Positions 8,687 to 18,179 are shown, counted from the stretch's first letter. The stretch: DNA of 64,000 nucleotides from an uncultured Lachnospiraceae bacterium (GCA_902783375.1 CACZQN010000003.1:96780-160779); one strand, 5' to 3'. The notes: a model not told the origin generated them from the letters alone. Program-made: numbers and translations.

Positions 8687-9931
8687 TCAGATCTCTCCTC
8701 TGTACCCCATCAGCCGGAGCTTATCCATATTGGTCATCGGATTCTTTGTGCGCGTCAGCGTGCCGCTCACGTGTTCCAGGGTACTTTTCTCATCTTCAAT
8801 GAACTGATAGATCGGCGTCAGGACGATCTCCTTCGTCTCGATATCATACTTTGTTACCTCGGTGATCTCCATGACCTTTCTGCTCTTATCACGAAGTCTT
8901 GAGAGGTGGATAATGATATCAACAGCCGATGCAATCTGCTGTTTGACTGCCTCAAGCGGCAGTCCCTCCGCTCCCTGCAGGACCATCGTCTCCAGACGGG
9001 AGAGCATGTCGTGCGCCGAGTTCGCGTGACCAGTGGACAGGGAACCATCGTGACCGGTATTCATGGCCTGCAGCATGTCGAGTGCCTCTGCGCCACGGAC
9101 CTCACCGACGACGACACGGTCCGGTCTCATACGAAGGGAAGATTTGATCAGGTCTCGGATCGTAATTTCACCGATACCTGCAGAGTTTGCATTTCTTGTC
9201 TCAAGACTGACCAGGTTCTCAATCCCCTCAATCTGAAGCTCCGCGGAGTCCTCGATCGTGATGATACGCTCATCCTTCGGGATGTAGTTGGAGAGCGCAT
9301 TCAGGAAGGTTGTCTTACCGGAACCGGTACCTCCACTGATGAAGATATTGTATTTTGCACGCACCAGCAGATGCAGAACTTCTGCAATCTCCGGTGTAAT
9401 CGAACCGTACTGGATCAGCCGCTCGATCGTCATCGGGTTCTTCGAGAACTTACGGATGGTGACCACCGCACCCGACAGGGCAATCGGCGGAAGCACCACG
9501 TTGACTCGCGAGCCGTCCGTCAGACGGGTGTCGACAATCGGGTTTGCTTCGTTGACTTCTCGTCCGGCCGTGCCGACGATACGCTGGATGATATCTTCGA
9601 GACGTTCTTCGCTCTCGAACTGTGCATCCATCCGCTGCAGACGTCCGTTTTTCTCGATGAAGATATTCTTCGGGCCGTTGATCATGACCTCGGTGATGGT
9701 ATCGTCCCGGATAATCGTATCGAGCAGTCCCAGGCCTCGGATCGAACTGAAAACCTGGTTGACGATCTTCGCCGTCTGCTCCATGCTGACATACTGCCCG
9801 CCGAGCATCTGTCTGACAACCTCTTCCACCTTCTGTTCCAGCAGTTCATCACTCATCTGGTTCAGCTGATAGTTGACCGCGATATAATTCTTGCTCTCGG
9901 CTATGATCTTCTGTTCTTCTTCAAATGTCAT
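8687..9931 (-). CDS. cpaF: CpaF/TadA secretion ATPase (GspE superfamily)
   Basis: A 414-residue hexameric AAA-like ATPase that powers Flp pilus export. Visible motifs are the Walker A loop [15 protein letters not shown] (about residues 200-215), the Asp box and Walker B region with the segment [15 protein letters not shown], and the His box [12 protein letters not shown], all in family order. The N-terminal part (about 1-150) is the usual CpaF N-domain with the TEVMINGP and [16 protein letters not shown] segments. Length and motifs are canonical and no key residue is missing. It follows tadZ by about 20 bp and precedes tadB, the standard Tad order. Confidence 0.95.
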   Translation of the reverse strand: MTFEEEQKIIAESKNYIAVNYQLNQMSDELLEQKVEEVVRQMLGGQYVSMEQTAKIVNQVFSSIRGLGLLDTIIRDDTITEVMINGPKNIFIEKNGRLQRMDAQFESEERLEDIIQRIVGTAGREVNEANPIVDTRLTDGSRVNVVLPPIALSGAVVTIRKFSKNPMTIERLIQYGSITPEIAEVLHLLVRAKYNIFISGGTGSGKTTFLNALSNYIPKDERIITIEDSAELQIEGIENLVSLETRNANSAGIGEITIRDLIKSSLRMRPDRVVVGEVRGAEALDMLQAMNTGHDGSLSTGHANSAHDMLSRLETMVLQGAEGLPLEAVKQQIASAVDIIIHLSRLRDKSRKVMEITEVTKYDIETKEIVLTPIYQFIEDEKSTLEHVSGTLTRTKNPMTNMDKLRLMGYRGEI

Positions 9932-9952
9932 GCCAGATCCCCTATCTGTTTA

Positions 9953-11038
9953 TCAACCGATCTTATCAAAGACATCCTTTTCGCTCATCCACATCAGCGT
10001 CTCTTTGCTCGTCGCCTTATCAAGACGCGGGATCGAGCCGTCGACAACCGCCAGCTCCGGAAGATTCACCTGTGTCTTCCTGCTGCCAAACCGGTTGTAC
10101 AGCAACATCGTGCGGTCGATCGTCCGGACATTCTGCCCTTCCTCCATGATCTGGAGCGCACGATATGCACGGAGAATCTTTTCATTGCTGATTTCCGTTC
10201 CGTCCCCGAGCCAGATCACCGTATCGGCTATCAGAAGCATCTTTCTGGTTCCTTCATCAAAGGAGAACGGTATATCCACAATGATATAGTCAAAACTGCC
10301 AAGCTTCACGGCAGCATTCACAATATCGTTTTTTTCTTCGATGGTCAGCTCCATCATCCGGAGCGCAACATCTGTTGCCGCAAGGAAGTTGACTCCATGG
10401 CCATCTTTTCTGAGACAGCTGTCCAGTTTCAGATCCAGAGACAGATTCTGATTCTTCTTCAGAGAATAGATGATATCGGTCATGGAGAAGGCACCATCTG
10501 CCGTAAAGAGACAGTCTGTCGATTCCAGTGTCTCCATATCCAGATAGAGTACTCTCTTCCCCTGGTTCGCCTTATGGATTGCAAAAGCCGCCGCTGCCGT
10601 CGATACGCCGCAGCCACCGCAGGGAGAGGTAAACATGATTGTCCGCACCATTCCCTCTCCGGAAGCACTCTGGGAGATTCCTCCCTTCTCGGCATAAAGG
10701 CCGAGAATCTCTTTATAGATCAGGTCCGTCTTCTGGTATTTTCCGATCGCCCGATATTCCATGGACCGGATACCTTCCCCGACGCGCTTCAGTCCGACGC
10801 CGAATCCATCGGTCAGGTAGGCAAAAGCGCACCGATCCGGAATCCTCCCGCTCTCCATCTCAAAATCTTCACATGCCAGGAAAACGTCAATTCTCTCATC
10901 CGTCAGGGCCTGCAGTGCGTAGGCTTCATTGGAGAAAGCATAGATCTCCACCTGATCCGCATACTTATTTGCGAAGGACATGTTCAACTTCTGCAGATAA
11001 TCTCTGTCAGTCTCATATACAGCAAGTTTGATCTTCAT
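9953..11038 (-). CDS. tadZ: TadZ/CpaE-like MinD/ParA-family protein with degenerate Walker A
   Basis: A 361-residue protein with an N-terminal receiver-like domain (about 1-120) and a C-terminal MinD/ParA-type ATPase fold (from about 130). TadZ places the pilus machine in the cell. The P-loop region reads SPCGGCGVST at residues 138-147: both Lys residues of the deviant Walker A (KGGxGKS/T) are replaced, by C140 and V145. The ASKHA-like DIPFSFDEG segment and later ParA-type motifs remain. The reading frame could start at a GTG at 11053 overlapping the kinase stop, but I prefer the ATG at 11038, which gives the usual MKIKLAVYE start. The preceding gene is the Ser/Thr kinase. Confidence 0.85.
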   Translation of the reverse strand: MKIKLAVYETDRDYLQKLNMSFANKYADQVEIYAFSNEAYALQALTDERIDVFLACEDFEMESGRIPDRCAFAYLTDGFGVGLKRVGEGIRSMEYRAIGKYQKTDLIYKEILGLYAEKGGISQSASGEGMVRTIMFTSPCGGCGVSTAAAAFAIHKANQGKRVLYLDMETLESTDCLFTADGAFSMTDIIYSLKKNQNLSLDLKLDSCLRKDGHGVNFLAATDVALRMMELTIEEKNDIVNAAVKLGSFDYIIVDIPFSFDEGTRKMLLIADTVIWLGDGTEISNEKILRAYRALQIMEEGQNVRTIDRTMLLYNRFGSRKTQVNLPELAVVDGSIPRLDKATSKETLMWMSEKDVFDKIG

Positions 11039-11049
11039 GGTAGTTTTCG

Positions 11050-13380
11050 TCACTCTCCATTTGCTTTTGCGTTTCTCTCTTTGGTTGTCATCTCACAGAT
11101 CTCCTGAATCTGGTTCTGCACCTTCTGGGAGACCTGGGTATCCGAAAGGCTGACACCGATCAGGTACCATTTATTCAGGAGAACATCCACATTCTTCAGC
11201 TTCTCATTCCCGTACAGGGAGAGATATTCCAGTCTCGTGCAGCCGTCAATCCCGGTGATATCCGTGAGATTATTATTTCCGGCATCGAGAACCCTCAGGT
11301 TCGTCGCATCCTTCAGAATATTCAGAGTCTTCAGTTTCTGACCGGAGATATCGACGGCATAGAGTTCCTTCGGATTGGCAACCGCTTTCACGGCATCAAC
11401 CCCTGTTACGGTATCCGGGATCATCGCTGTAATATTCACGGTTCCGGTTACAGGCAGATAGGTTTCTTCGTCATCCGGCGTAAAGACCCAGGTATATGTT
11501 CCGGATGCATTGATCACTTCCTCGTCCAGAATTGCATAAGTTCCCGTGACTTCTGTACTATCTTCTTCGGAGACCTGGAACGCTCCGGTAAATACCAGTT
11601 CTTCTGCGCTGTCTCCCTGGAAAATCAGGCGGTTGGATACGCCTTCCCGGCGTTTCCCGTAGACGCGTACTTTCTCAGACATATATGGTTCTGACTGTGG
11701 CAGAGCCGCAGTGATATAAACCGTCCCTCTGACCGGCAGATACCGTTCGGTATCCTCCGGCGTGAAGATCCACGGATACTCTCCTGATTCATCGATGGTC
11801 TCTACACCGTCAAAAGCCAGGGTTCCATCTACTTCAACCGTATCTCCGTTCTCATCCTGTGCCAGGAATGTTCCTTCCAGCACCAGGTCCTGCGCACTGT
11901 CTCCGATGAAACAATCCGCAGCCATTTCATCTTCTTCGTAAGGGCCATAGACCATGATCTCTTCACCGGCAGCTGGCTCAACCGGCTCCGGTTCTTCTTC
12001 CACTTTCCCTTCTTCTGCTGAAGAACCGGCAGATGCCTCCATGGCATTGGTCTCTTCTGTGACCGATGGCGCTGCTGTGACAGAAGATTTCTCAGACTCC
12101 GAATCTGTATTTGCAACGGTTGTAACAGGAGGCTTCTGTGTTGTATTCTGCTTCTGAGGATCCTTGTCCTGTTTCAGGAAGAGCATGCCGATCACACCTG
12201 CGACAAGTACCAGCGGGATCAGGGCAATCCATAACTTGCTTTTCTTCTTGTCTTTCTCCTTTTTACCGACCAGGGTATTCAGATCGTTCCCATCGGGCGG
12301 CAGATAAATTGTCGAATCCCCTTCAAGATCGTCTACCGGGGGAGCCGGCGGGGTGACCTTTACAGGTTTTTTCTTCTTTTTCCCATCCGGAACCACTGGG
12401 GGAACATAGGGAATCGTGTCCGGTTCTTCATCTTCTCTTCCCTCATAAATCGCTCTTAAGGCATCCTGGAATTCGGAAGCACTCTGATAACGATCTTCCT
12501 TCTGGAAGGCACAGGCTTTCTTCAGGATGCGTGAGAATCTGTCTGAAGCATAGATCGGATTCTCCAGTTCTTCACCCTGCATTCTGCGGATCAGTGCCTG
12601 TTCCTTCGCCATCGCAGTGATCTTCTGCCCGGTAGCAAGGAACGGTTCTCTGGTCCCATTCATGATCCTGTACAGAACCATGCCCAGGGAATAGATATCT
12701 GCGCGGTGGTCGTAATTCGTCCGTAGGTAAACTTCAGGTGCCATATATTCATAGGTACCCTTGACAGACATCTGCAGACCGGAATCATCCATTTTTCTTG
12801 CGATTCCGAAATCCCCAAGCTTGTATGCACCGTCCTGCGTGCAGAAAATATTGCCCGGTTTGATATCTCTGTGAATAATCGCCGGGTTCTGCCCATGGCA
12901 GAGCTTCAGTGCTTCACAGATGTCCATCCCGATCTTGGCAACTTCCCGCTCGTTCTGGCAGAGGCTGTGATTTCTGAGAATCATGGTCTTCAGGTCTGTC
13001 AGAAGTTCCATCCGGATAAAGATATCATATCCGGGTTCATTGCCTCCCTTTCTCGGGATTATGATATGATCTTCATAACTGACAATATTGGTACGGCCCT
13101 TGAAGCTCTCCATCAGGCTGATTTCGGAAAGGAAATTGTTTCGCATATCATCGTAGTATGCGAACGTATTTTCCACAGTCCCCTGGGAGAACGAAACTTC
13201 CTCCAGTTCTCTGCTGTTTCTCGGGAATGAAATGATTTTCAGAGCTGCATGGTAGACCTCTCCGTTTACCTCAGTCCGGGTGATCTCATAGACATCGCCG
13301 AAGCTGCCGCTGCCGATGCACTCACCCAGATACCAGTACCCGAAAAACGGTTCCCGCTGTTTCAATTCCTCGTAGGTCAT
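11050..13380 (-). CDS. Transmembrane Hanks-type Ser/Thr kinase with repeat and LRR ectodomain
   Basis: A 776-residue protein. Residues 1-310 are a complete kinase domain: glycine loop GSGSFGDV (23-30), Lys48, HRDIKPGN (H170, D172), DFG (190-192) and APE (214-216). A cytoplasmic linker with a GDST motif (T357) follows, then one membrane span (about 383-402) and a Ser/Thr/Glu-rich stalk. The outside part holds two tandem units of about 95 residues, each ending in a pattern like W-x-FTP-x-D-x-E-x-YLPV-x-GTV-x-ITA (similar to bacterial Ig-like/MBG units). A short leucine-rich repeat block closes it (about 660-750). It lies between the PP2C gene and tadZ, so kinase, phosphatase and pilus genes appear to be one unit. 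The ligand is unknown. Confidence 0.92.
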   Translation of the reverse strand: MTYEELKQREPFFGYWYLGECIGSGSFGDVYEITRTEVNGEVYHAALKIISFPRNSRELEEVSFSQGTVENTFAYYDDMRNNFLSEISLMESFKGRTNIVSYEDHIIIPRKGGNEPGYDIFIRMELLTDLKTMILRNHSLCQNEREVAKIGMDICEALKLCHGQNPAIIHRDIKPGNIFCTQDGAYKLGDFGIARKMDDSGLQMSVKGTYEYMAPEVYLRTNYDHRADIYSLGMVLYRIMNGTREPFLATGQKITAMAKEQALIRRMQGEELENPIYASDRFSRILKKACAFQKEDRYQSASEFQDALRAIYEGREDEEPDTIPYVPPVVPDGKKKKKPVKVTPPAPPVDDLEGDSTIYLPPDGNDLNTLVGKKEKDKKKSKLWIALIPLVLVAGVIGMLFLKQDKDPQKQNTTQKPPVTTVANTDSESEKSSVTAAPSVTEETNAMEASAGSSAEEGKVEEEPEPVEPAAGEEIMVYGPYEEDEMAADCFIGDSAQDLVLEGTFLAQDENGDTVEVDGTLAFDGVETIDESGEYPWIFTPEDTERYLPVRGTVYITAALPQSEPYMSEKVRVYGKRREGVSNRLIFQGDSAEELVFTGAFQVSEEDSTEVTGTYAILDEEVINASGTYTWVFTPDDEETYLPVTGTVNITAMIPDTVTGVDAVKAVANPKELYAVDISGQKLKTLNILKDATNLRVLDAGNNNLTDITGIDGCTRLEYLSLYGNEKLKNVDVLLNKWYLIGVSLSDTQVSQKVQNQIQEICEMTTKERNAKANGE

Positions 13381-13387
13381 AAAGTGT

Positions 13388-14458
13388 TTATTCCTCTATT
13401 CTTACCGTAATCGTCGTCGTATTGTCCCTGCTTCCCTGCGCGAGGCTCCCCTCCACAATTCTGGCCGCAAGCATCTGCGGTTTTCTGACAGGCACCTCTT
13501 CCTTCGGTTCCGCCAGATGCTCCGGCAGCTGCTCGTCCGGCTGGAACATCGGGGATGGTTCATTCGTGAGATCCACCGTACTCTCATCCATCAGCTCGAC
13601 GGTGCTCTCATCCGCCAGATTCATCGCGGCCTCATCCTCCGGCCTGCTCTCCATCACTTCCGGTTCCTCCGAGATCGCAAGGATTGCATCCGGATTCAGT
13701 CCGTCCGTCATGCCGTCAGAACCGATGACAAAGAGATCCTTCTTCCTGCATTCCCCGTTCTGAAAATGCGGCGACAGATCTGCGTCGTCCGGGTTCATAC
13801 CCAGGAACTGGGTCAGCTGGCTCTTGGTATGATGCGACCACCGCTCCTCTTCGGACAGGACGCCCAGCTGATAGAGCTGCTGCGCGCGGTTATCCGGGAG
13901 TGTCAGAAGTGAAATTCTCCCATCACGCACCAGGAATCCGGGGCTGTCGCCGATATTTGCAATCACATATCGCTCCCGTTCCAGATAAAGCATGGTTACT
14001 GTACATCCGGATACACCATTTCTGCTGCTGCCAAGCGCCTCGTATAGTTTCTTGCTGATTCCCCGGAGGGCTTCTGTCAGAAGCTTCTCAATGGCATCTG
14101 TGTCCATGCCGGACATCCTGTGGAATGCAGATCCTTCCGCAAATGCCTTGATTTCCGCGGCCGCCATCTCAGAAGCTTTCTCACCGTCCCGCTCTCCGCC
14201 CATGCCGTCACAGACGGCAAACAGCACCGGAAACGGCTGATAGCCTTCGCTGCGATATTCAACCAGGTTCTGCGCAGTCTCAATTTCTTTGCCGATATAC
14301 AGATTATCCTGGTTAATCTTCCGGACATTTCCCTTGGAAGTCATCGCGGTAAAGATAACGCCGTCTCCGACAGCCAGAGGGTTCATAGCAGGCGGAACAG
14401 GCTGTTCTTCCACAGCCTGTTCCTTGCCTCCAACCAATCTCTTTAACCAGTCAAACAT
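13388..14458 (-). CDS. PP2C-family Ser/Thr protein phosphatase with acidic DEST insert
   Basis: A 356-residue PPM/PP2C phosphatase that would reverse the action of the adjacent kinase. Motifs seen: NQDN with D51, VCDGMGG (D84), the IGDS segment (D171), SDGMTDG (D248) and the terminal SRDNTT (D345), all metal-binding positions of the family. A stretch of about 75 residues (about 255-330) is inserted between the last two motifs. It is acidic and Pro-rich and holds two DEST motifs (T286, T294), each with Leu at +3. That pattern is a plausible phospho-Thr site for an FHA domain. The gene is seven bases before the kinase gene and about 20 bp after the Ig-like protein gene. Confidence 0.93.
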   Translation of the reverse strand: MFDWLKRLVGGKEQAVEEQPVPPAMNPLAVGDGVIFTAMTSKGNVRKINQDNLYIGKEIETAQNLVEYRSEGYQPFPVLFAVCDGMGGERDGEKASEMAAAEIKAFAEGSAFHRMSGMDTDAIEKLLTEALRGISKKLYEALGSSRNGVSGCTVTMLYLERERYVIANIGDSPGFLVRDGRISLLTLPDNRAQQLYQLGVLSEEERWSHHTKSQLTQFLGMNPDDADLSPHFQNGECRKKDLFVIGSDGMTDGLNPDAILAISEEPEVMESRPEDEAAMNLADESTVELMDESTVDLTNEPSPMFQPDEQLPEHLAEPKEEVPVRKPQMLAARIVEGSLAQGSRDNTTTITVRIEE

Positions 14459-14477
14459 TTCTCTTATTCCTTATGCA

Positions 14478-16529
14478 TTACGGTGTAACCGTGACATTTA
14501 CGGAAGCACTCTTGCCATTTGCCTTGTAGGTAACCGTACCGGTTCCTGCTGAGACGCCTTCGACTGTACAGGTTGTTCCATTGCTCGAAACCATTTTCAG
14601 GTTTCCGTTCACACTCCATGATCCACCGCTGACATCTGCCGTGATCGTGACCTGTCCGCCGATCTTGACCATGCCGCCGCTCGCCTTGAGAACAGGCGTA
14701 TTAGCTGTGGAGACCGTAACCGTACAGGAAGCGGATGCTCCGCTGGATGTTCTCGCATAGATCGTCGCGGTTCCTGCCGCAACACCGGTGACCTTTCCTC
14801 CGCTTACTGTCGCAACAGCGGTATTCGAGCTCGACCAGGAGATCGACTCTCCGGATGTCGAGGAAGCACTCAGCGTGATGCTCGTCCCGTCGAAGATCGA
14901 CGCAGATGTCTGGGAGATCGAAACGCTTGCGTTATATACAGTCACCACGCAGTTCACAGATCTGGTCCCATTGGCCGTCTGTGCATAGACATTCGCGGTT
15001 CCTGGTGCAACTGCGGTCACATAGCCGTTCGCATTCACCTTCGCCACACTTGTATTGGAACTGTGCCAGGTGACAGAAGCGGACGGATTGACCGTCGCAG
15101 AGAGTGCTGCTCCGTTTCCGGCATAGAGACCGAGTGTCGTCCTGCTGATGGATACAGTCTCATTGATAACTTTCACGGTCACAGCCTTGGACTTCTGACC
15201 GTCTTTATCGGTCTTGATATAAATCTTCGCAGTACCGGCCTTCACGCCCTTGATGGTACCCTTCTGGCTGACTGCGACGACATTTTTGTTCGAGGAAACC
15301 CAGGTAATGTCCGCTGCCGGAGATACCTTGGATTCGATCGTCGCCTTCTCACCGACAGAAAGTGTAATCGATGTCGGACTGAGCGTCATCGTTCTCTTCT
15401 TGACCGTAATCGTGCAGGATGCTTTCTTGCCCGATCCGTCCTTCGCTGCCGCGGTGATCGTTGCCGTTCCTGGTGCAACCGCAACAACATAGCCCTTCTG
15501 GCTGACCTTTGCGACAGAGGTATCGCTGCTTGTCCACTTCATGGAAGGATCTGCCGCATCGGACGGTGTGACCGTTGTCTTCAGTGTGATGGAATTTTCG
15601 TCACCGGCAGAGGCAAGCGTGGCCTTTGACCTTGACAGCTTCACACCGGTCACCAGTTGTGCCGGCATCGTCCGCACCTTGTAGATGATCTGTTCATTGT
15701 CCAGTTCGGAATCCAGGCAATAAACTCTGAGATAGTAATACCCCTTTGCCAGCGTCACGGTCTTGTTGATTGTAGCACTGGTCATCTCATATTCCTTGAC
15801 AGTCGTATGATCTGCGTCGTTCTTCGCCAGAACGATCTTCACAGTCGCACCCGGCACCTTCGTCACCGGTTTGACCGTGATGTTCACCTTCTGCTTTTTT
15901 GTGACCGGGAACTTGATCACATCGACGACATCTTTCTGGTTGTTGATACCGGAAAGCATATACTGATGTACCGTCGAATTCAGTTTGATGACATCTGCCT
16001 TATCGTAGTTGTTGTTATTGGTTCCGAATGTATAGTCGTTATCCTCAAGTTCAACCGGAACGATGGTCGGCTTGATGGCAATCTTTCTGTCCTTTGTCAG
16101 TTCGCCGTTGATCTTGACTTCCACCGTGTAAGTGCCCGGAACCAGCACATGTTCTGTCTGCATGGTCCCTTTTGCAGCCTTCGAAGAGGACGAATAATTG
16201 AAAGTCTTCACAGTCGTATCATTCAGGGACAGAATTCCCATGGAACCATCGGTATAATAGATGGTTACCGTTGCACCCGGTGTCAGATAGGCGGAATTAA
16301 AGGTCAGTTTCAGATAGCCGATCTGATTGACCTTGACATTAAAATATCTGGTCCGTACAGTTCCGACCTTCACCTCTGTCTGCGTTGCTTCTCCGAGAGG
16401 CGCTTCGATCCCATCGCTCGCTGAGAATCCATTCGCAGCATAGACAGGTGCTTCTTCAAAGAAAAATCCACCCAGGAAAATGATTGCCAGGCTGCATAAT
16501 AATCCCCAGAATTTTGCGTACTTATTCAC
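14478..16529 (-). CDS. Secreted Ig-like (Big_2) repeat protein
   Basis: I place the start at a GTG at 16529, which has GGGAGG seven bases upstream; a longer frame to 16592 lacks such a site. This gives 683 residues with a signal peptide (basic start, hydrophobic core about 8-27, cut near the AYA-AN site). An N-terminal beta-rich region of about 280 residues carries pre-peptidase-like segments. Four or five Big_2 (BID_2) repeats of about 75-80 residues follow, each with the S-SNT-S-VAKV...G-V-AVAPGTA pattern. There is no LPxTG anchor or S-layer domain. It is likely an exported surface protein. It heads the run PP2C, kinase, Tad genes and has its own good promoter. Confidence 0.88.
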   Translation of the reverse strand: MNKYAKFWGLLCSLAIIFLGGFFFEEAPVYAANGFSASDGIEAPLGEATQTEVKVGTVRTRYFNVKVNQIGYLKLTFNSAYLTPGATVTIYYTDGSMGILSLNDTTVKTFNYSSSSKAAKGTMQTEHVLVPGTYTVEVKINGELTKDRKIAIKPTIVPVELEDNDYTFGTNNNNYDKADVIKLNSTVHQYMLSGINNQKDVVDVIKFPVTKKQKVNITVKPVTKVPGATVKIVLAKNDADHTTVKEYEMTSATINKTVTLAKGYYYLRVYCLDSELDNEQIIYKVRTMPAQLVTGVKLSRSKATLASAGDENSITLKTTVTPSDAADPSMKWTSSDTSVAKVSQKGYVVAVAPGTATITAAAKDGSGKKASCTITVKKRTMTLSPTSITLSVGEKATIESKVSPAADITWVSSNKNVVAVSQKGTIKGVKAGTAKIYIKTDKDGQKSKAVTVKVINETVSISRTTLGLYAGNGAALSATVNPSASVTWHSSNTSVAKVNANGYVTAVAPGTANVYAQTANGTRSVNCVVTVYNASVSISQTSASIFDGTSITLSASSTSGESISWSSSNTAVATVSGGKVTGVAAGTATIYARTSSGASASCTVTVSTANTPVLKASGGMVKIGGQVTITADVSGGSWSVNGNLKMVSSNGTTCTVEGVSAGTGTVTYKANGKSASVNVTVTP
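14490..15660 (-). repeat. Tandem Big_2-domain coding repeats
   Basis: The DNA of the Ig-like gene here is a degenerate tandem repeat with a period of about 220-240 bp. It is visible as recurring stretches encoding APGTA and SSNTSVA. The copies differ enough that they read as old protein-domain duplications and not as a recent slippage array. Confidence 0.7.
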
Positions 16530-16598
16530 AGTACTTCCTCCCATATATTTCCATGTATTTGGAAAGCTGATCCATTTACTGCAATTTACCAATTATTC

Positions 16599-16627
16599 AT
16601 TGTACCCAATCTCTATGATTCCGTCAA
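16599..16627 (-). promoter_or_regulatory. Sigma-A-type promoter for the Ig-like / PP2C / kinase / Tad run
   Basis: On the minus strand TTGACG and TACAAT are separated by exactly 17 bases, one mismatch from consensus in each box. The start of transcription would be near 16592, leaving a leader of about 60 bases before the GTG at 16529. I see no strong terminator between this promoter and the left edge, so it may serve the whole block. Confidence 0.65.
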
Positions 16628-16687
16628 GCATAGCCTCCAAATTCACTGGTTTTTTCCCGCAGATTCCATTTTTTATGACGTCTGACG

Positions 16688-17362
16688 TCACAGGTCTTCG
16701 ATCTGCCAGTCAATCTCCGGAACACCGTTCCGTCTCAGGAATTCATTTGCCTTTGAAAAATGCCTGCAGCCGAAAAAGCCGCGGTAGGCAGACAGCGGAC
16801 TGGGATGTGCCGCAGTCAGGATCAGGTGCTTCGGATTCGTCAGCATCGGGATCTTCGCCTGCGCCGGTCTCCCCCAGAGCAGGTAGACGATCGGCCGGTC
16901 CTCGGCGTTCACCGCGGACAGAATCGCATCCGTGAACTGCTCCCATCCATGCCCTTTGTGGGAATTTGCCATATGCGCACGGACCGTCAGGACCGTGTTG
17001 AGCATCAGGACACCCTGATCCGCCCACTTCTTCAGATAGCCATTATTCGGGATCCTGCAGCCGAGGTCATCGTGCAGTTCCTGGTAGATGTTGACCAGCG
17101 ACGGCGGAATCTCGTTCCCCGGGAGTACCGAGAAACAAAGGCCGTGTGCCTGATTCACCTCATGGTACGGATCCTGACCCAGGATCACCACCTTCACGTT
17201 GTGCAGCGGTGTCAGATGCAGCGCGTTGAAGATGTCATCCGCAGGCGGATAGATCGTCTCCCTGGCATATTCTGACCGGACAAACTGGAACAGTTCCCGG
17301 TAGTATGGCTTCTTCGTCTCGGCCGTCACGGTCGGGAGCCAGTCATTTGTAATCATCGGCAT
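16688..17362 (-). CDS. ung: Uracil-DNA glycosylase
   Basis: A 224-residue family 1 UDG that removes uracil from DNA in base excision repair. The water-activating loop GQDPYHEVNQAHGLCFSV and the Leu-loop HPSPLSAYRGFFGCRHF are intact. The length is normal for the family. The frame extends to a GTG at 17371, but an ATG at 17362 with GAGG eight bases upstream is the better start. It follows hisF by about 20 bp and probably shares its transcript. A short palindrome (TGACGTC/GACGTCA) overlaps its 3' end but has no T-run, so I do not call it a terminator. Confidence 0.96.
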   Translation of the reverse strand: MPMITNDWLPTVTAETKKPYYRELFQFVRSEYARETIYPPADDIFNALHLTPLHNVKVVILGQDPYHEVNQAHGLCFSVLPGNEIPPSLVNIYQELHDDLGCRIPNNGYLKKWADQGVLMLNTVLTVRAHMANSHKGHGWEQFTDAILSAVNAEDRPIVYLLWGRPAQAKIPMLTNPKHLILTAAHPSPLSAYRGFFGCRHFSKANEFLRRNGVPEIDWQIEDL

Positions 17363-17383
17363 TGCAGTCACCTCGATTCATGT

Positions 17384-18145
17384 TCATACCGTCCGGACCG
17401 GCACACCGGCTTCACGCATGGCTTCCTTTACTTCCCGGATCGACAGCTCATGGAAATGGAACAAGGAAGCTGCGAGAACCGCATCTGCCTTTCCCTCTTT
17501 GATTGCCTCTACGAAATGTTCTTTCGTGCCGGCACCGCCGGATGCAATCACCGGAATTCCGACATTCTCCGCGATCGTCCGGGTCAGTTCCAGATCATAG
17601 CCGGCCTTTGTTCCGTCGCAGTCCATGCTGGTTAGCAGGATTTCTCCTGCCCCCAGTGCATCCACCTGTCTGGCCCATTCCACGGCATCGATCCCCATGT
17701 CCACACGGCCGCCGTTCCTAAAGATGTTCCAGCCGCCGTCCGGCCGCCGCTTCGCATCGATCGCGACCACCACACACTGCCTGCCGAATTTCTCAGCCGC
17801 ATCCCGCACCAGCTGCGGATTCATGATCGCAGCGGAATTGACCGCCACCTTGTCCGCCCCGGCCCGCAGGATCTCCCGGAAGTCATCCACCGTCCGGATC
17901 CCTCCGCCGACGGTGAACGGGATAAATACCTGGGATGCCACAGCGCGCACCATATCGACGACCGTCTTCCTGGCATCCGAGGATGCCGTGATATCAAGGA
18001 AAACCAGTTCGTCCGCGCCTTCCCGGTTATAGACCTTCGCAGCCTCCACCGGATCTCCCGCATCGATCAGGTTTACAAAATTGATTCCTTTTACCACCCT
18101 ACCGTTCTTGACATCAAGGCAGGGAATTACACGTTTTGTATGCAT
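17384..18145 (-). CDS. hisF: Imidazole glycerol phosphate synthase, cyclase subunit
   Basis: A 253-residue TIM barrel that closes the imidazole ring in histidine synthesis, using ammonia from HisH to give IGP and AICAR. Family segments seen are [16 protein letters not shown] with the catalytic Asp near the N-terminus, FTVGGGIRT, and [14 protein letters not shown] with the second catalytic Asp. The ATG at 18145 has GAGG seven bases upstream and gives the standard length; the ATG two codons earlier is too close to that site. hisH lies 34 bp upstream. No other his genes are in the window, so the pair is separated from the rest of the pathway. Confidence 0.97.
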   Translation of the reverse strand: MHTKRVIPCLDVKNGRVVKGINFVNLIDAGDPVEAAKVYNREGADELVFLDITASSDARKTVVDMVRAVASQVFIPFTVGGGIRTVDDFREILRAGADKVAVNSAAIMNPQLVRDAAEKFGRQCVVVAIDAKRRPDGGWNIFRNGGRVDMGIDAVEWARQVDALGAGEILLTSMDCDGTKAGYDLELTRTIAENVGIPVIASGGAGTKEHFVEAIKEGKADAVLAASLFHFHELSIREVKEAMREAGVPVRTV

Positions 18146-18179
18146 AGTCATTCCTCATGGACGGATCACGTACCGATGC

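Noticed and set aside
8906..11107. Plus-strand open frame of 733 codons opposite cpaF and tadZ
   Set aside because: Antisense shadow of two conserved genes; no start signal and a composition rich in Arg, His and Cys.
14490..15660. DNA tandem repeat suggesting recent phase variation
   Set aside because: The copies are diverged Big_2 domain units of about 75-80 residues and not identical short repeats.
16680..16700. Palindrome TGACGTC/GACGTCA at the end of ung as a terminator
   Set aside because: It has no T-run on the minus strand after the stem and overlaps the stop codon.
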